A stretch of 64,000 bases of DNA from positions 1 to 64,000 of the IMG/VR virus record IMGVR_UViG_3300024518_000876. The stretch is one strand, 5' to 3'. This document shows, in pieces, positions 48,989 to 59,680 of this stretch; the stretch's first letter is position 1; the number at the start of each line of letters is the position of its first letter. Source of the DNA: a virus. The notes beneath the pieces were generated by a model, which worked only from the letters and a program-made list of their open reading frames with translations, was not told where the DNA came from and made no database searches. A program made the position numbers and the translations under genes.

Positions 48989-50462
48989 ACATAAAGATAT
49001 AACCTTAAAAGAAGAAGCTACTAATAAGATTGTAGCAGGTATTAATAAACTTTGTGACGCAGTTAAGATTACTATGGGTCCTGCAGGTAAAACAGTAATA
49101 TTGTTAGATGAGATTACTAGAAAACCATATGCAACTAAAGATGGAGTGTCAGTAGCTAAATACATAGAGTTACAAGACCCTATAGAAGAATTTGGGAGTA
49201 AACTAGCCAAGGAAGCAGCTATTAAGACCGCAGAACTTGCTGGAGATGGTACTACTACTGCTACTGTACTTATACAAGCATTTATTAAGGAAGGGTTAGC
49301 GTATTTGAAAAATGGAGGTACATATAATGAATTAAAAAGATCTTATGGAAACTTGATACCTTTAATTACTAAAAAGATTAAACAAAATGCGTCCCCATTA
49401 ACTAAAAAGAATGTTAAAGCTATTGCTACTACTTCATCTAATAATGATATACCTACTGCAGAGTTAATAACTAAAGCTTATAAGTATTCTAAAATAGTTA
49501 TGGTAGAAGAAGGGTATTCAGACGAAGATGAGATAGAAAAAGTAGAAGGAGTAGTGTACCCTGTTACCTATATGAATAAATTATTTATAAATAACGAAAG
49601 TACACAAAGTAGCAAGTTAGATAATCCATTAGTACTATTAATAGATGGTAAAATAACATCATGTGATAATATTAAAGACATATTAATACATGCCAACAAG
49701 AATCAACAAGGTTTAGTCATAATCGCAGAGCATATTGACACTGCACCACTAGAAATATTAGCAGAAAACGTAGAAGTACGTGCCTTAGAGATATTACCTA
49801 TAAAAACACCTGGGGTAGGTAAATATAGAGCAGAATACATAAAGGATATAGCTAAATTTACATCAGCTACCCCTGTTAAGAAATTAAATACACAAGTAGA
49901 TATAAAAGTATTAGGTAGGTTAAAGTTTATAGAAGCAACAATATCTGATACTACATTACTACCGGCAACTGATGTTTATTACACAGAGCACATTAAGAAT
50001 TTAAGTACGTTGTATGCAGAAGGAGATTTAGATGCATATTCTAAAAATATATTAGGAGAACGTATTAAAAACTTAAATGCTAAGACATCTATTATAAAAG
50101 TAGGCGGTAAATCAGATATAGAGAGAAAAGAGAAATATGATAGAATAGAAGATGCGGTTTTAGCTATTAACGCTGCGAAAGAAGAAGGAATTGTTACAGG
50201 TGGAGGAGTAATGCTATATAGTATAGCAAATGAGTTAATAGATGAGTACACTAGAATGATGTCAGATTACGCAGTACTAACAGCTATAAAAGCACCTTTT
50301 ACAGTAATACAAGAAAATGGAGTAGACTACGCAGATGTAATAAGTACTGAAGCAGTAGACCCTGCTAAGGTGACGCGATGTGCTGTTGAAAATGCTGCAT
50401 CTATCGCATTAACAGTACTAGGAACACAAGGGGTAGTATTACCTAGAGAATTATGGAGTTAA
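48978..50462 (+). CDS. groEL: GroEL chaperonin, phage-encoded
   Basis: 494 aa from MDYKHKDITLKEEATNKIV; a start at 48972 adds two residues. 'VKITMGPAGKTVILL', 'ATKDGVSVAK' and 'AGDGTTTATVL' are the ATP-binding blocks of GroEL. Shorter than bacterial GroEL (about 540) and lacking the Gly-Met tail. It folds phage proteins, with the GroES-like protein encoded upstream; the position next to terminase and capsid genes suggests the capsid protein as client. Confidence 0.93.
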   Translation: MDYKHKDITLKEEATNKIVAGINKLCDAVKITMGPAGKTVILLDEITRKPYATKDGVSVAKYIELQDPIEEFGSKLAKEAAIKTAELAGDGTTTATVLIQAFIKEGLAYLKNGGTYNELKRSYGNLIPLITKKIKQNASPLTKKNVKAIATTSSNNDIPTAELITKAYKYSKIVMVEEGYSDEDEIEKVEGVVYPVTYMNKLFINNESTQSSKLDNPLVLLIDGKITSCDNIKDILIHANKNQQGLVIIAEHIDTAPLEILAENVEVRALEILPIKTPGVGKYRAEYIKDIAKFTSATPVKKLNTQVDIKVLGRLKFIEATISDTTLLPATDVYYTEHIKNLSTLYAEGDLDAYSKNILGERIKNLNAKTSIIKVGGKSDIERKEKYDRIEDAVLAINAAKEEGIVTGGGVMLYSIANELIDEYTRMMSDYAVLTAIKAPFTVIQENGVDYADVISTEAVDPAKVTRCAVENAASIALTVLGTQGVVLPRELWS

Positions 50463-50464
50463 AA

Positions 50465-52753
50465 ATGAACAAGTTCCAATCACCTCTGTCAGATGAGTTA
50501 AAAGAAAACTTACCTAAAGAGGTGTGGGAAGATATAGTAGAATATATCGCGACTGTTCCAATGATTAAGAACTTAATTGCAGACGAATCTGTAAGAGGGT
50601 TTGCAAAAGATCGTCCTAGAAATGAAAGTGGTAAAATTGTAGTAGATGTTACAAAGCCACATATATTAGAGGATATGGACTTCTTTAGGCAACGTGCTTT
50701 ATTTTATGAAAGTACTTGTCCAGATAAAGAGCGCCTAGAAGGCGGTAGGTACACTAATCTTCCTGTTAACTCTAACCCTAAGTCAGAATACGCTGATTTT
50801 TGGAGAGAGGAGTTACGTAGGTGGAAAGAAGGACTTGTAAGAGAGTCAGATGGAGAATGGATACCTGGTCAGCTATATTTTTATTGGAACTTCTCACCTA
50901 TTTGGTTGGTAGAGAAAGTTAAGGGAGATAAGTCTACAAGTAAGAAGTCTAAAGGTAAAAGGATGAGAAAATTCCCTAAACCTTGGTTAGGTGACTATTT
51001 GTTTTATCATTATATGGAACAAGGTCGGACTAATGGGCAACACGGTAAGTTATTAAAGACAAGAGGGGTTGGGTTCTCATTTAAAATGGGATCTATATCT
51101 CCTTGTAACATGTATACATATACAGGGTCAGGAAATCCTAATTTTCACTTAGCATCTGATAAAACATTCCTTACAGGTGATAAAGGGGTATTTGGAAAGG
51201 TATTAGATGTACTGGATTGGATTGCAGATACTACTCCATTACCTAAGTTACGTATTCTTGATAGTAAAAGAGCTATGGAGATTCAACTTGGGTATATGGA
51301 TGAATATGGTGTCAGAAAGGGAATATTATCTTCTGTATTTGGTATATCTTTAAAAGATAATCCAGATAAAGCTAGGGGTATTCGTGGACCACTTATTCAC
51401 TATGAAGAGGATGGATTATTTCCTAATCTTGAAAAAGCATGGGGTGTAAATAGAAAAGCCGTGGAGGATGGAGATGTAGCCTTTGGATATATGTTAGCAG
51501 GTGGAACTGGAGGAACAGAAGGAGCTTCTTTTGAAGGATCTGAAAAGTTATTCTATAGACCAGGTGCGTACAACATTTATGGTGTACCTAACGTATATGA
51601 TAGAAATGTAAACGGAGATACACTTTGTGGATTCTTCTGGGGAGGATATTTAAATAGAAATGGGTGTTATGACGAAGATTTGGGAGAACCTGATGTTATT
51701 AAAGCTTTGACAGAGATATTGTTAGATAGACATGAAGTTAAGTATAACTCGTCTGATCCATCTGCATTAACTCAAAAGAAAGCAGAGGAACCTATTACTC
51801 CACAAGAGGCAGTAATGCGTACAGAAGGGACAGTATTTCCTGTAGCAGATTTAAAAGAGTATTTAGAAACTATTGCACCAAGAAAAGAGATATTTTTATC
51901 TGAACATTACGTAGGTGATTTAGTGTATGATGCGCAAGGAAAAGTAGTATGGAAACCTAATTTAGATAAGTATCCATTAAGAAGTTATGATAATACTTCA
52001 GGTGACAGAACTGGTGCATTAGAGATATTTGAGATGCCTAGGAAAAATAATGCAGGTGAAATACCACCAGGTAGATATATTGCAGGTATTGACCCTATTG
52101 ACGCAGATGCAGGGCAATCTTTATTTTCTATATTAGTTATGGATACATTTACAGATAGGATTGTAGCAGAGTACTCGGGACGACCTAGGACAGCAAATGA
52201 GGCGTATGAGATAGCACTTCGTACGTTAATGTTTTATAATGCTCAAGCGAATTACGAAAGTAACTTAAAAGGGCTCTTTTCTTATTTTAGTAATAAGAAC
52301 AAGTTACACTACTTATGTGATACTCCACAAGTACTTAGGGATATGGAAATGATTAAAGCCACTAACCAGTATGGTAACAGAGCTAAAGGTACACATGCAA
52401 ATCCTAAGCTAAATTCATGGGGTAGAATACTACAAGCAGATTGGCAAATTAGTAAAGCCTATTCTACTGACCCGGATGATCAGAGGTTAAATTTACACAG
52501 GTTGAGGTCATTAGCTTATATAGAAGAATGTATTTACTGGAACGCAGATGGAAACTTTGATAGAGTATCTGCAGGTATACTTTTATTTATATTAAGAGAA
52601 GATAGAGTAAGATTAACGGAGACTGTTAAAGCTAACTTAGATAAACGAACAAGTAAAGTAGCAAATGATGCTTATTTTGCAAGAAATTACAAGAAAAAAG
52701 ATGGATATAGCCAGTTGGCAAGGAATTTAAATAAAGGTTTTAAGTTTGAATAG
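50465..52753 (+). CDS. Terminase large subunit (large-phage type)
   Basis: 762 aa from MNKFQSPLSDELKENLPKE. 'KLLKTRGVGFSFKMG' stands where Walker A is expected (deviant), 'LIHYEEDGLF' is the Walker B, and 'YIAGIDPIDADAGQS' starts the nuclease domain. Long N-terminal region. Followed directly by portal, scaffold and capsid genes, so it is the packaging motor of the main phage. Confidence 0.85.
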   Translation: MNKFQSPLSDELKENLPKEVWEDIVEYIATVPMIKNLIADESVRGFAKDRPRNESGKIVVDVTKPHILEDMDFFRQRALFYESTCPDKERLEGGRYTNLPVNSNPKSEYADFWREELRRWKEGLVRESDGEWIPGQLYFYWNFSPIWLVEKVKGDKSTSKKSKGKRMRKFPKPWLGDYLFYHYMEQGRTNGQHGKLLKTRGVGFSFKMGSISPCNMYTYTGSGNPNFHLASDKTFLTGDKGVFGKVLDVLDWIADTTPLPKLRILDSKRAMEIQLGYMDEYGVRKGILSSVFGISLKDNPDKARGIRGPLIHYEEDGLFPNLEKAWGVNRKAVEDGDVAFGYMLAGGTGGTEGASFEGSEKLFYRPGAYNIYGVPNVYDRNVNGDTLCGFFWGGYLNRNGCYDEDLGEPDVIKALTEILLDRHEVKYNSSDPSALTQKKAEEPITPQEAVMRTEGTVFPVADLKEYLETIAPRKEIFLSEHYVGDLVYDAQGKVVWKPNLDKYPLRSYDNTSGDRTGALEIFEMPRKNNAGEIPPGRYIAGIDPIDADAGQSLFSILVMDTFTDRIVAEYSGRPRTANEAYEIALRTLMFYNAQANYESNLKGLFSYFSNKNKLHYLCDTPQVLRDMEMIKATNQYGNRAKGTHANPKLNSWGRILQADWQISKAYSTDPDDQRLNLHRLRSLAYIEECIYWNADGNFDRVSAGILLFILREDRVRLTETVKANLDKRTSKVANDAYFARNYKKKDGYSQLARNLNKGFKFE

Positions 52754-52783
52754 CTATATGTAAGCAATACTAATTTAGCATAT

Positions 52784-52814
52784 AATCTCATATGATTAGG
52801 TTTTATATGAGATT
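52784..52814 (+). terminator. Hairpin between terminase and portal genes
   Basis: AATCTCATAT and ATATGAGATT pair over 10 bp, followed by TGTGTTAT without a U run. Weak terminator or RNA-processing site. Confidence 0.4.
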
Positions 52815-52848
52815 TGTGTTATATTACATAGTTAATAAAAAATATAAA

Positions 52849-55251
52849 ATGGGAAGAATTAATAATTCAGGACAACCTCCACAAAGGTTGGCATATAAAA
52901 GTAAGACTAAAAAGTGGCGTAAAGATAACGTAGAATTTGCAGATAAACATAGTTTTTATCATAGTGAAAGTGTACGCCAAACTTTAAAAAATAAAATAGT
53001 TAACCTCAATTTATACAATGGAATTGTGGATGTGCAAGATATGACACATGTAGTTAACCCACATAGTATAGAAGCTGACTTTGTACCAGATAATATACCT
53101 CATCATCCAATAGCTGTACCTAAAATAGATTTACTAGTAGGAGAACAAGCTAAAAGAAGGTTTGATTGGTCTGTTATAGTAACTAATTCAGATGCTATTA
53201 GTAAAAAAGAAGAAGATAAAAAGAAAATGCTTCAAGGTAAAATTACTGAATTTTTACAAAGTAATTATGAAAATGAAGAACTAGAAGCCAAAATGAAAGG
53301 TTTGCAAAAATACATGAAGTATGAATGGCAAGACTTACGTGAAAGAATGGCTAACCAAATTTTAAAGCATTATTGGGCAGAGCAGAACTTTTCTAAGATG
53401 TTTACTAATGGGTTTAAGAATGCTTTGATAATGGCAGAAGAAACTTACCAAGTAGGTGTAGAACACGGCGAACCTTTTGCTAAAATGCTAAACCCATTAA
53501 AAGTACATGCGGTAAGAAGCGGAAATTCAGATAAAATAGAAGATTCTAATATTATAATAGTAGAAGACCACTGGAGTACAGGAAAAATCATAGATGTGTA
53601 CCACGATGAGTTAAAACCATCAGATGTAGATAAAATAATGGAATATACTACTACTTCCGGTAGTGGAAGTTACGACGATGATGATAGTAACCATACTTTG
53701 TTAAGAGATGGAGCAGATGAGTTAATAGGTTCTTATTTAAATATAGCAGAGCTAAATGGACATTACTTTTCATCTGATTACACAGATACAGATGGTAATA
53801 TGAGAGTATTACAAGTATTTTGGAAAAGTCTTAAAAAAATTAAAAAAGTAAAGTATTATGATGAAAGTGGAGAAGTACAATATAAAATACGTTCTGAAGA
53901 ATATATAGAAGATAAAGATTTAGGAGAAGAGTCTACTTCTTTATGGGTTAATGAATGGTGGGAAGGTACTATGATTGGAAAAGATATTTTCTTAAATATG
54001 AAACCTCGTAGTATTCAATACAATAAAATAAATAATCCTTCTTATTGTCATCCGGGCATAATTGGACAAATATATAACACTAATCAAGGTAGAGCTATAT
54101 CCTTAATGGATAGAATGAAAAACTATCAGTATTTATATGATGCAGTTTGGGACAGATTAAATAAAGCTATTGCTAGTAATCATGGTAAAATTCTTGAATT
54201 AGATATAGCTAAAATACCAGAAAACTGGGAAATTGATAAATGGTTACACTTTGCAGTAGTAAATAAAATTGCAGTAATGGATTCTTTTAAAGAAGGTAAT
54301 CATGGGGCAGCTACTGGTAAACTTGCAGGATCTATGAATACTGTAGGGGGGAGAGCTATTGATTTAGATACTGGTAATTACATACAACAGCACCAACAGC
54401 TTTTGGAGTTTATTAAAAATGAAATGGGTGAAATAGCTGGAGTATCTGCACAAAGACAAGGACAAATCTCAAATAGAGAAACTGTAGGAGGTGTAGAAAG
54501 ATCAGTTAATCAGTCATCTCATATTACAGAGTATTGGTTTTTACAACATGAGTCTGTTAAGGTAAGAGTACTATCTGCTTTTTTAGAAACAGCTAAGTTT
54601 GCTTTAAAAGGAAAAAACAAAAAAGCACAGTACATATTAGATGACCAATCTATCGCTATGTTAGAGATGGATGGAAATCAATTTGCTGAGTGTGATTATG
54701 GTTTAGTTGTGACTAATAGTACTAAGACAATGGAGTTAGAACAGATGTTAAAACAATCTGCACAAGCATTTATGCAAAATGGAGGTTCTATGTCTGTACT
54801 AATGGATATTATGTTTGCACCATCATTAATGGATATGCGTCGCAAGTTAGAAACTGCAGAAGAAGAAGCACATCAAAGATCTCAAGAAGCTCAACAAGCA
54901 CAAGCTAAACAAGCTGAAGCTCAGATGCAAGCTCAAATGCAAGCAGAACAAGCTAAGATGCAGTTGGAACAAGCTAAGTTACAATTAGATGAAGCTAATA
55001 ACATTAGAGACAATGAGACTAGGATTAGAATGAAAGAAATGGATGTTATGAATAGTGGAGAAGAAGTAGAAGCAACTGAAGCACCATTAGATAGAGAGAA
55101 GTTTGAGAATGATAAAAACAATTTTAATCAAGAGTTAGAGCTAAAGAAAGAAAAACAAAGAGACGATAGAAAAAAACAACAAGATGATGTAAAGTTAAAA
55201 GAAAAAGCATTAACTGTGCAAAAACAAAGTAAACAAAATAGCAATAGCTAA
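52849..55251 (+). CDS. Portal protein
   Basis: 800 aa from MGRINNSGQPPQRLAYKSK; an earlier ATG at 52792 lies in the hairpin region. Central 'DWSVIVTNSD', 'NNPSYCHPGIIGQIYNTNQG' and 'GEIAGVSAQRQGQISNRET' have the pattern of portal proteins. C-terminal 150 residues are a Gln/Ala/Glu-rich coiled coil. Size and gene order (terminase, portal, scaffold, capsid) support the call. Confidence 0.8.
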   Translation: MGRINNSGQPPQRLAYKSKTKKWRKDNVEFADKHSFYHSESVRQTLKNKIVNLNLYNGIVDVQDMTHVVNPHSIEADFVPDNIPHHPIAVPKIDLLVGEQAKRRFDWSVIVTNSDAISKKEEDKKKMLQGKITEFLQSNYENEELEAKMKGLQKYMKYEWQDLRERMANQILKHYWAEQNFSKMFTNGFKNALIMAEETYQVGVEHGEPFAKMLNPLKVHAVRSGNSDKIEDSNIIIVEDHWSTGKIIDVYHDELKPSDVDKIMEYTTTSGSGSYDDDDSNHTLLRDGADELIGSYLNIAELNGHYFSSDYTDTDGNMRVLQVFWKSLKKIKKVKYYDESGEVQYKIRSEEYIEDKDLGEESTSLWVNEWWEGTMIGKDIFLNMKPRSIQYNKINNPSYCHPGIIGQIYNTNQGRAISLMDRMKNYQYLYDAVWDRLNKAIASNHGKILELDIAKIPENWEIDKWLHFAVVNKIAVMDSFKEGNHGAATGKLAGSMNTVGGRAIDLDTGNYIQQHQQLLEFIKNEMGEIAGVSAQRQGQISNRETVGGVERSVNQSSHITEYWFLQHESVKVRVLSAFLETAKFALKGKNKKAQYILDDQSIAMLEMDGNQFAECDYGLVVTNSTKTMELEQMLKQSAQAFMQNGGSMSVLMDIMFAPSLMDMRRKLETAEEEAHQRSQEAQQAQAKQAEAQMQAQMQAEQAKMQLEQAKLQLDEANNIRDNETRIRMKEMDVMNSGEEVEATEAPLDREKFENDKNNFNQELELKKEKQRDDRKKQQDDVKLKEKALTVQKQSKQNSNS

Positions 55252-55335
55252 TAGAAGTATAACTGCAGTTAATATAAAATATCATTGACTTTAAGGATAA
55301 AAAAGTATATATTTGCTAATATTAAATAAAAAATA

Positions 55336-56442
55336 ATGGGAGAAGAAGAAAATTTAGGCATGGACCTCTTTGGTTCAGGCGAAAATCTAGAATTAAATCT
55401 AGGGAGTACACCTGAAGACTTCACAGGAAGTTTTGAGATAGGTGACGAAAATGAAAATGATAATTCTGGTGAGGATGCAGCTAATGCTGCTCCAGAGAAC
55501 GTAGCTGGAGAAGAAGACTCAAATGGAGATAATGGTCCTGACGCAGATAATGACGCAGACAATACTACTTCTCCCAGCATGTATTCTTCCTTTGCTAACT
55601 TACTGCATGAGGAAGGACTGTTATCTGATTTGGAGTCTAATACAGAAATAAAAAGTGTAGATGATTTAAAAGCTTTAGTTGAAGCAGAAATTTCTAAAAA
55701 AGTAGAAGAAAGATATAGTCCAGAAGAATTGGAAGATATAAAAGCCTTAAGAAATGGAGTAACTAGAGAACAATTAGCAGAGCACCACAAAGTGCAAAAT
55801 CAATTAGATTCTATAGGACAAGAGCATATAGAGAACAATGGTGAATTAAGAAAACAACTAATTTATCAAAACTATATTAATCAAGGTCTTTCTGAAGATA
55901 AAGCAGCTAGTCTAGTAAACAGAAGTGTAGATTCTAAGTATGACACAGAAGATGCAATTGATGCGTTAAATAGTTTAAAACAACATCAATCTTATAAATT
56001 ACAAGCACAACAAGAACAATTAAAAATTGATGCAGCTAATGCGCAAGCCGCGTATGAGGCAGAGCAAACAAAGTTAAAAGATTCTATCTATGCAAAAGAG
56101 GAAGTAATAAAGGGACAACCTTTTACTAAAGTACTTAAAGATAGAGTTTATAACAGCATGACAAATGTTATAGGAAATTCTCCAGAAGGAAATCCTGAAA
56201 ATGCCCTGATGAAAGATCGCAGGGAAAACCCTATAGAGTTTGATTCCAAACTTTACTACCTATATGAATTAACAAAAGGATTTAAAGACTTTAGTGTCTT
56301 AAATAAAAAAGCAACAAGTTCTGCAGCAAATGAACTGGAACAAGCTTTAAGGTCTAGTAATTTTATAGAAGAAAGTGGAATGCCTAACTATCTACAAGAT
56401 AATGATAGTTATGACGGTATAGGAGATGAATTTGTATTTTAA
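55336..56442 (+). CDS. Scaffold-like protein
   Basis: 368 aa. Very acidic, disordered first 110 residues (GDENENDNSGEDAANAAP), then long helices (KLQAQQEQLKIDAANAQ). Typical of capsid scaffolding proteins, which guide prohead assembly. Between portal and capsid genes. Confidence 0.75.
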   Translation: MGEEENLGMDLFGSGENLELNLGSTPEDFTGSFEIGDENENDNSGEDAANAAPENVAGEEDSNGDNGPDADNDADNTTSPSMYSSFANLLHEEGLLSDLESNTEIKSVDDLKALVEAEISKKVEERYSPEELEDIKALRNGVTREQLAEHHKVQNQLDSIGQEHIENNGELRKQLIYQNYINQGLSEDKAASLVNRSVDSKYDTEDAIDALNSLKQHQSYKLQAQQEQLKIDAANAQAAYEAEQTKLKDSIYAKEEVIKGQPFTKVLKDRVYNSMTNVIGNSPEGNPENALMKDRRENPIEFDSKLYYLYELTKGFKDFSVLNKKATSSAANELEQALRSSNFIEESGMPNYLQDNDSYDGIGDEFVF

Positions 56443-56472
56443 TAAGTATATAATAAATAAGTAAAATAAATT

Positions 56473-57975
56473 ATGAGTGTAGGAAAATTTGTAATGACTA
56501 AGGGAAAAGCCTGGTCAGGATTAACATTAAAGAACCATATTGGTGCTATTTTTGGAAGTAGACCACAATTGGTTTCTAAACTGACAACTGTTCTATTGCA
56601 ACAGTCAGGTATGAAGAACTTAGATACAATGTTATCTATGTTCCCAGAAAAAACATTAGAAACATCTGATGATTTTGTATGGAAGTTGGTAGGAAGTGAC
56701 GAAAGAAACATTCCATTAGTAGAAGCACGTTATAACGGTGCAGTAGTTGTAGAGGCTGATTCTAATATTGGACAAGGTCGTAGTAACTTTGAATTAGTAT
56801 TTGGTGAAAAATGGTTTACTGATGTGCATATTATTGCAGGTAACAGACCAGATGTGTACCAAGTACGTATATTAGATGAACCACGTGAAGAGGGTGGTAA
56901 CTACGTTTACACTTGTGAAGTGTGGGGTGGTCAAGAGTCATTAGCAGGTATCCCTGGAGATGAACTTGTAAGAGGCGTAAGATTCTCTATTGAATCTGCT
57001 TACGTTGAAGATGAACTTTCTACAAGAGGTGCAGGAATACAATTTACTTCTCCTTACTTAATGAGAAATAGTATGTCTACATTAAGAGTAGAGCATAAAG
57101 TATCTGGAGCTATGATTGACTGTAAAATTGAACCAGTTTATCATACAGGAATTGAAACTAGAGACCCTAACTCAGGTAAGGTGCATAGATCAATGACATG
57201 GATGCAAGAAGTTTACTGGCAGTTTGAAAAGTCATTATCTAGATTAAAGTCTCGTACTTGTATGTTTGGTAAGACTAACCGTGATGAAAATGGTAGATTC
57301 TTAAACAAAGGTAAATCAAATATTGAAATCAAAGCAGGTTCTGGAATTAGAGAGCAAATGGAAGTGTCTAACACTGTACATTATAATACATTCTCTATTA
57401 GATTACTAGAAGATATGCTTTATGAGCTATCTGAAGGAAAATTAGATTTCTCTGAACGTAAGTTTGTATTATACACAGGTGAAAGAGGAGCTGCTCAGTT
57501 CCATAGAGCTGTTACAGCTGAAGCATCTGGATGGTCTAACTTAACTAATACTAACCCATCTACTTATCAGAAAACTACTTCTAAATTGCATACAAATGCA
57601 TTTAAAGCTGGATTCCAGTTTACTGAATGGTTAGCACCTAACAACGTACATATTGTACTTAATGTTGACCCAGCATACGATGATAAAGTAAGAAATAAAA
57701 TTATTCATCCAGATGGAGGTGTAGCAGAGTCATACAGATATGACATTTTCTACATGGGATCTATGGAAGAGCCAAACATTCAAAAAGTTAAGGTTCGTGG
57801 AAATGATGAACTAAGAGGATACCAAGCAGGTATTAGAGATCCTTTTACAGGACGTAAAGGTGGTAGAATGGAAAGAATGGAAGATTCTGCAACTATTACT
57901 GCAATGATAGAAATCGGAGCATTAGTTAAAGATCCTTCTAGAACTGCGACATTAAAACCGTCTATCTTAGGATAA
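56473..57975 (+). CDS. Major capsid protein
   Basis: 500 aa, starting MSVGKFVMTKGKAWSGLTL. Mixed alpha/beta; 'FELVFGEKWFTDVHIIAG' and long beta-rich parts. Position after the scaffold, absence of catalytic motifs and a strong terminator immediately after the gene fit the most abundant structural protein. Confidence 0.82.
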   Translation: MSVGKFVMTKGKAWSGLTLKNHIGAIFGSRPQLVSKLTTVLLQQSGMKNLDTMLSMFPEKTLETSDDFVWKLVGSDERNIPLVEARYNGAVVVEADSNIGQGRSNFELVFGEKWFTDVHIIAGNRPDVYQVRILDEPREEGGNYVYTCEVWGGQESLAGIPGDELVRGVRFSIESAYVEDELSTRGAGIQFTSPYLMRNSMSTLRVEHKVSGAMIDCKIEPVYHTGIETRDPNSGKVHRSMTWMQEVYWQFEKSLSRLKSRTCMFGKTNRDENGRFLNKGKSNIEIKAGSGIREQMEVSNTVHYNTFSIRLLEDMLYELSEGKLDFSERKFVLYTGERGAAQFHRAVTAEASGWSNLTNTNPSTYQKTTSKLHTNAFKAGFQFTEWLAPNNVHIVLNVDPAYDDKVRNKIIHPDGGVAESYRYDIFYMGSMEEPNIQKVKVRGNDELRGYQAGIRDPFTGRKGGRMERMEDSATITAMIEIGALVKDPSRTATLKPSILG

Positions 57976-57990
57976 TATTTAAAGGGCTTT

Positions 57991-58021
57991 AAGAGGTGAG
58001 CCGCAATCACCTCTTATTTTT
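57991..58021 (+). terminator. Intrinsic terminator after the major capsid gene
   Basis: AAGAGGTGA-GCCGCAA-TCACCTCTT followed by ATTTTT. Separates capsid transcript from downstream head/neck genes. Confidence 0.85.
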
Positions 58022-58044
58022 ATTAAGGAAGAAAAAAAATTAAA

Positions 58045-58905
58045 ATGGGAGAAACAAAAGAAGTAGGTACATTTAAGTTACCTAAAAGAAGAGTAGTAGT
58101 AAAATACATTAAGAGAAAAAGAGGAATGGCAGCAGGTGAACACATCACTGAAGACCACGTAATATCCGGAGGGATGCTTACTAACTCTACTAGAAAGTTT
58201 CAAGCGCCTTTGCTTAGAAACGGATCAATTGCCAATGTTTTAACAGATGAAGAAAAGAAATTTTTAGAACAAGTAACAAGTTTAAACTTATCTACGTATG
58301 GTTCATTCTGGAAAGAGCAATTTGTAACTCTTAGAAAAGAAGACAATTCATTTGACTTATCAAATCCAATAGATTACATTTCTGTAAAAATTTTAGAAAG
58401 CTGTAAAGCATTAATAGCTCCTAATTGGGACGCTAGAAATAAAAAATTAACTTATCAATTTGTCATCACTGAACCAGGTGCTGAAATGAGAGAAGTTAAG
58501 AAAAAATATGATGCTAAAAAAGAAGCATTTAAAATGTACGGTAAGATTGAAGAAGACAAAGCGCAATTACTAGGTATTTTAAAAATACTTGAAAAGAAAC
58601 CTATCTCAGCTAATTCTGACTTAGAGTGGGTACAAGGTAAAGTAGAAGGTATTATTGATGATACCCCTAAAAGATTTGTAGAGTTAATTAAGAACCCTGC
58701 GTATCATACTATGTTATTATTAAACAAAGGATTAGATGCAGGTGTAATACAAAGACAAGGAAATAAATACGCAACTACTGATGGATTAGATTTAGCAGAT
58801 GTAGGAGAAATTGCAACTTTTGATGTAGCAATTAGGTATTTAGATGACCCTAAAAATCAAGAAGTCAGAACATTAATAGAAGCAAAGATTAATAACGCAG
58901 ACTAA
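58045..58905 (+). CDS. Unknown structural-region protein, 286 aa
   Basis: 286 aa, starting MGETKEVGTFKLPKRRVVV. Beta start with a basic strand, then helical. 'EKFLEQVTSLNL'-like and 'MREVKKKYDAKKEAFKMYG' parts show no catalytic motif. Between capsid and head-completion genes. May be a minor head or decoration protein. Confidence 0.7.
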   Translation: MGETKEVGTFKLPKRRVVVKYIKRKRGMAAGEHITEDHVISGGMLTNSTRKFQAPLLRNGSIANVLTDEEKKFLEQVTSLNLSTYGSFWKEQFVTLRKEDNSFDLSNPIDYISVKILESCKALIAPNWDARNKKLTYQFVITEPGAEMREVKKKYDAKKEAFKMYGKIEEDKAQLLGILKILEKKPISANSDLEWVQGKVEGIIDDTPKRFVELIKNPAYHTMLLLNKGLDAGVIQRQGNKYATTDGLDLADVGEIATFDVAIRYLDDPKNQEVRTLIEAKINNAD

Positions 58906-58907
58906 TT

Positions 58908-59654
58908 ATGAATATAGTAGAATTTAGTAACGAATTTGATATTCTCTATGATAATATAGCCACAAAAGGTGCTCCTGGTATAGACCAATATGAAAAATCT
59001 GTATATCTTACAACTGCTCAATTAGAGATAGTTAAAAACTATTACGACCCAAGAAGTAATAGGAAACAAGTAGGATTTGAAAGATCAGAAAAAAGAAGAG
59101 TAGACCTTAAGGAATTAATTAGAAATTACAAATCAACTGTAACTATAGATTCTACAGACAATATATCACCAGATTCACAATTCTTCAGAATCCCAAGTGA
59201 TACGTTCTTAATCATTCAAGAACAAGCAAGCCTCATCTCTGAGGATGAATGCCTAAATGGTAAGGTCGTAAGAGTAGACCCCCAAACCTACGATGAATAT
59301 AATATACAAAAAGATAATCCTTTCAGACAGCCAGATGCTAATTTTATCTGGCGGTTGGATTATTATAGTCAATTAGGAGGCACTAAAAATGTAGAACTTA
59401 TATCTCCATACAATATTCAAACATACCAAATTAGATATATTAGATTTCCAGAACCTATTATCCTCACTGACTTAAATGACGGAGAGTTTATAGGAATGGA
59501 TTTATCTATAGACGGTAAGGTTACATCCCAAACTTGCAAATTAAACGTAGAAATACATAGAGAAGTATTAAATAGAGCTGTAGAGCTAGCAGTTAGGGAT
59601 TATAGAGAGAATAGTTTACAAAGTAAAATTCAAACCAATAATAGAAACGAGTAA
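58908..59654 (+). CDS. Probable head-tail connector protein
   Basis: 248 aa, starting MNIVEFSNEFDILYDNIAT. 'YLTTAQLEIVKNYYDPRSN' and 'VEIHREVLNRAVELAVRDY' occur in head-tail adaptor proteins of crAss-like and related phages as I remember them. 2 bp after the preceding gene. Inferred from order. Confidence 0.6.
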   Translation: MNIVEFSNEFDILYDNIATKGAPGIDQYEKSVYLTTAQLEIVKNYYDPRSNRKQVGFERSEKRRVDLKELIRNYKSTVTIDSTDNISPDSQFFRIPSDTFLIIQEQASLISEDECLNGKVVRVDPQTYDEYNIQKDNPFRQPDANFIWRLDYYSQLGGTKNVELISPYNIQTYQIRYIRFPEPIILTDLNDGEFIGMDLSIDGKVTSQTCKLNVEIHREVLNRAVELAVRDYRENSLQSKIQTNNRNE

Positions 59655-59680
59655 TAATAAATAAATTAAAATAAATAAAC

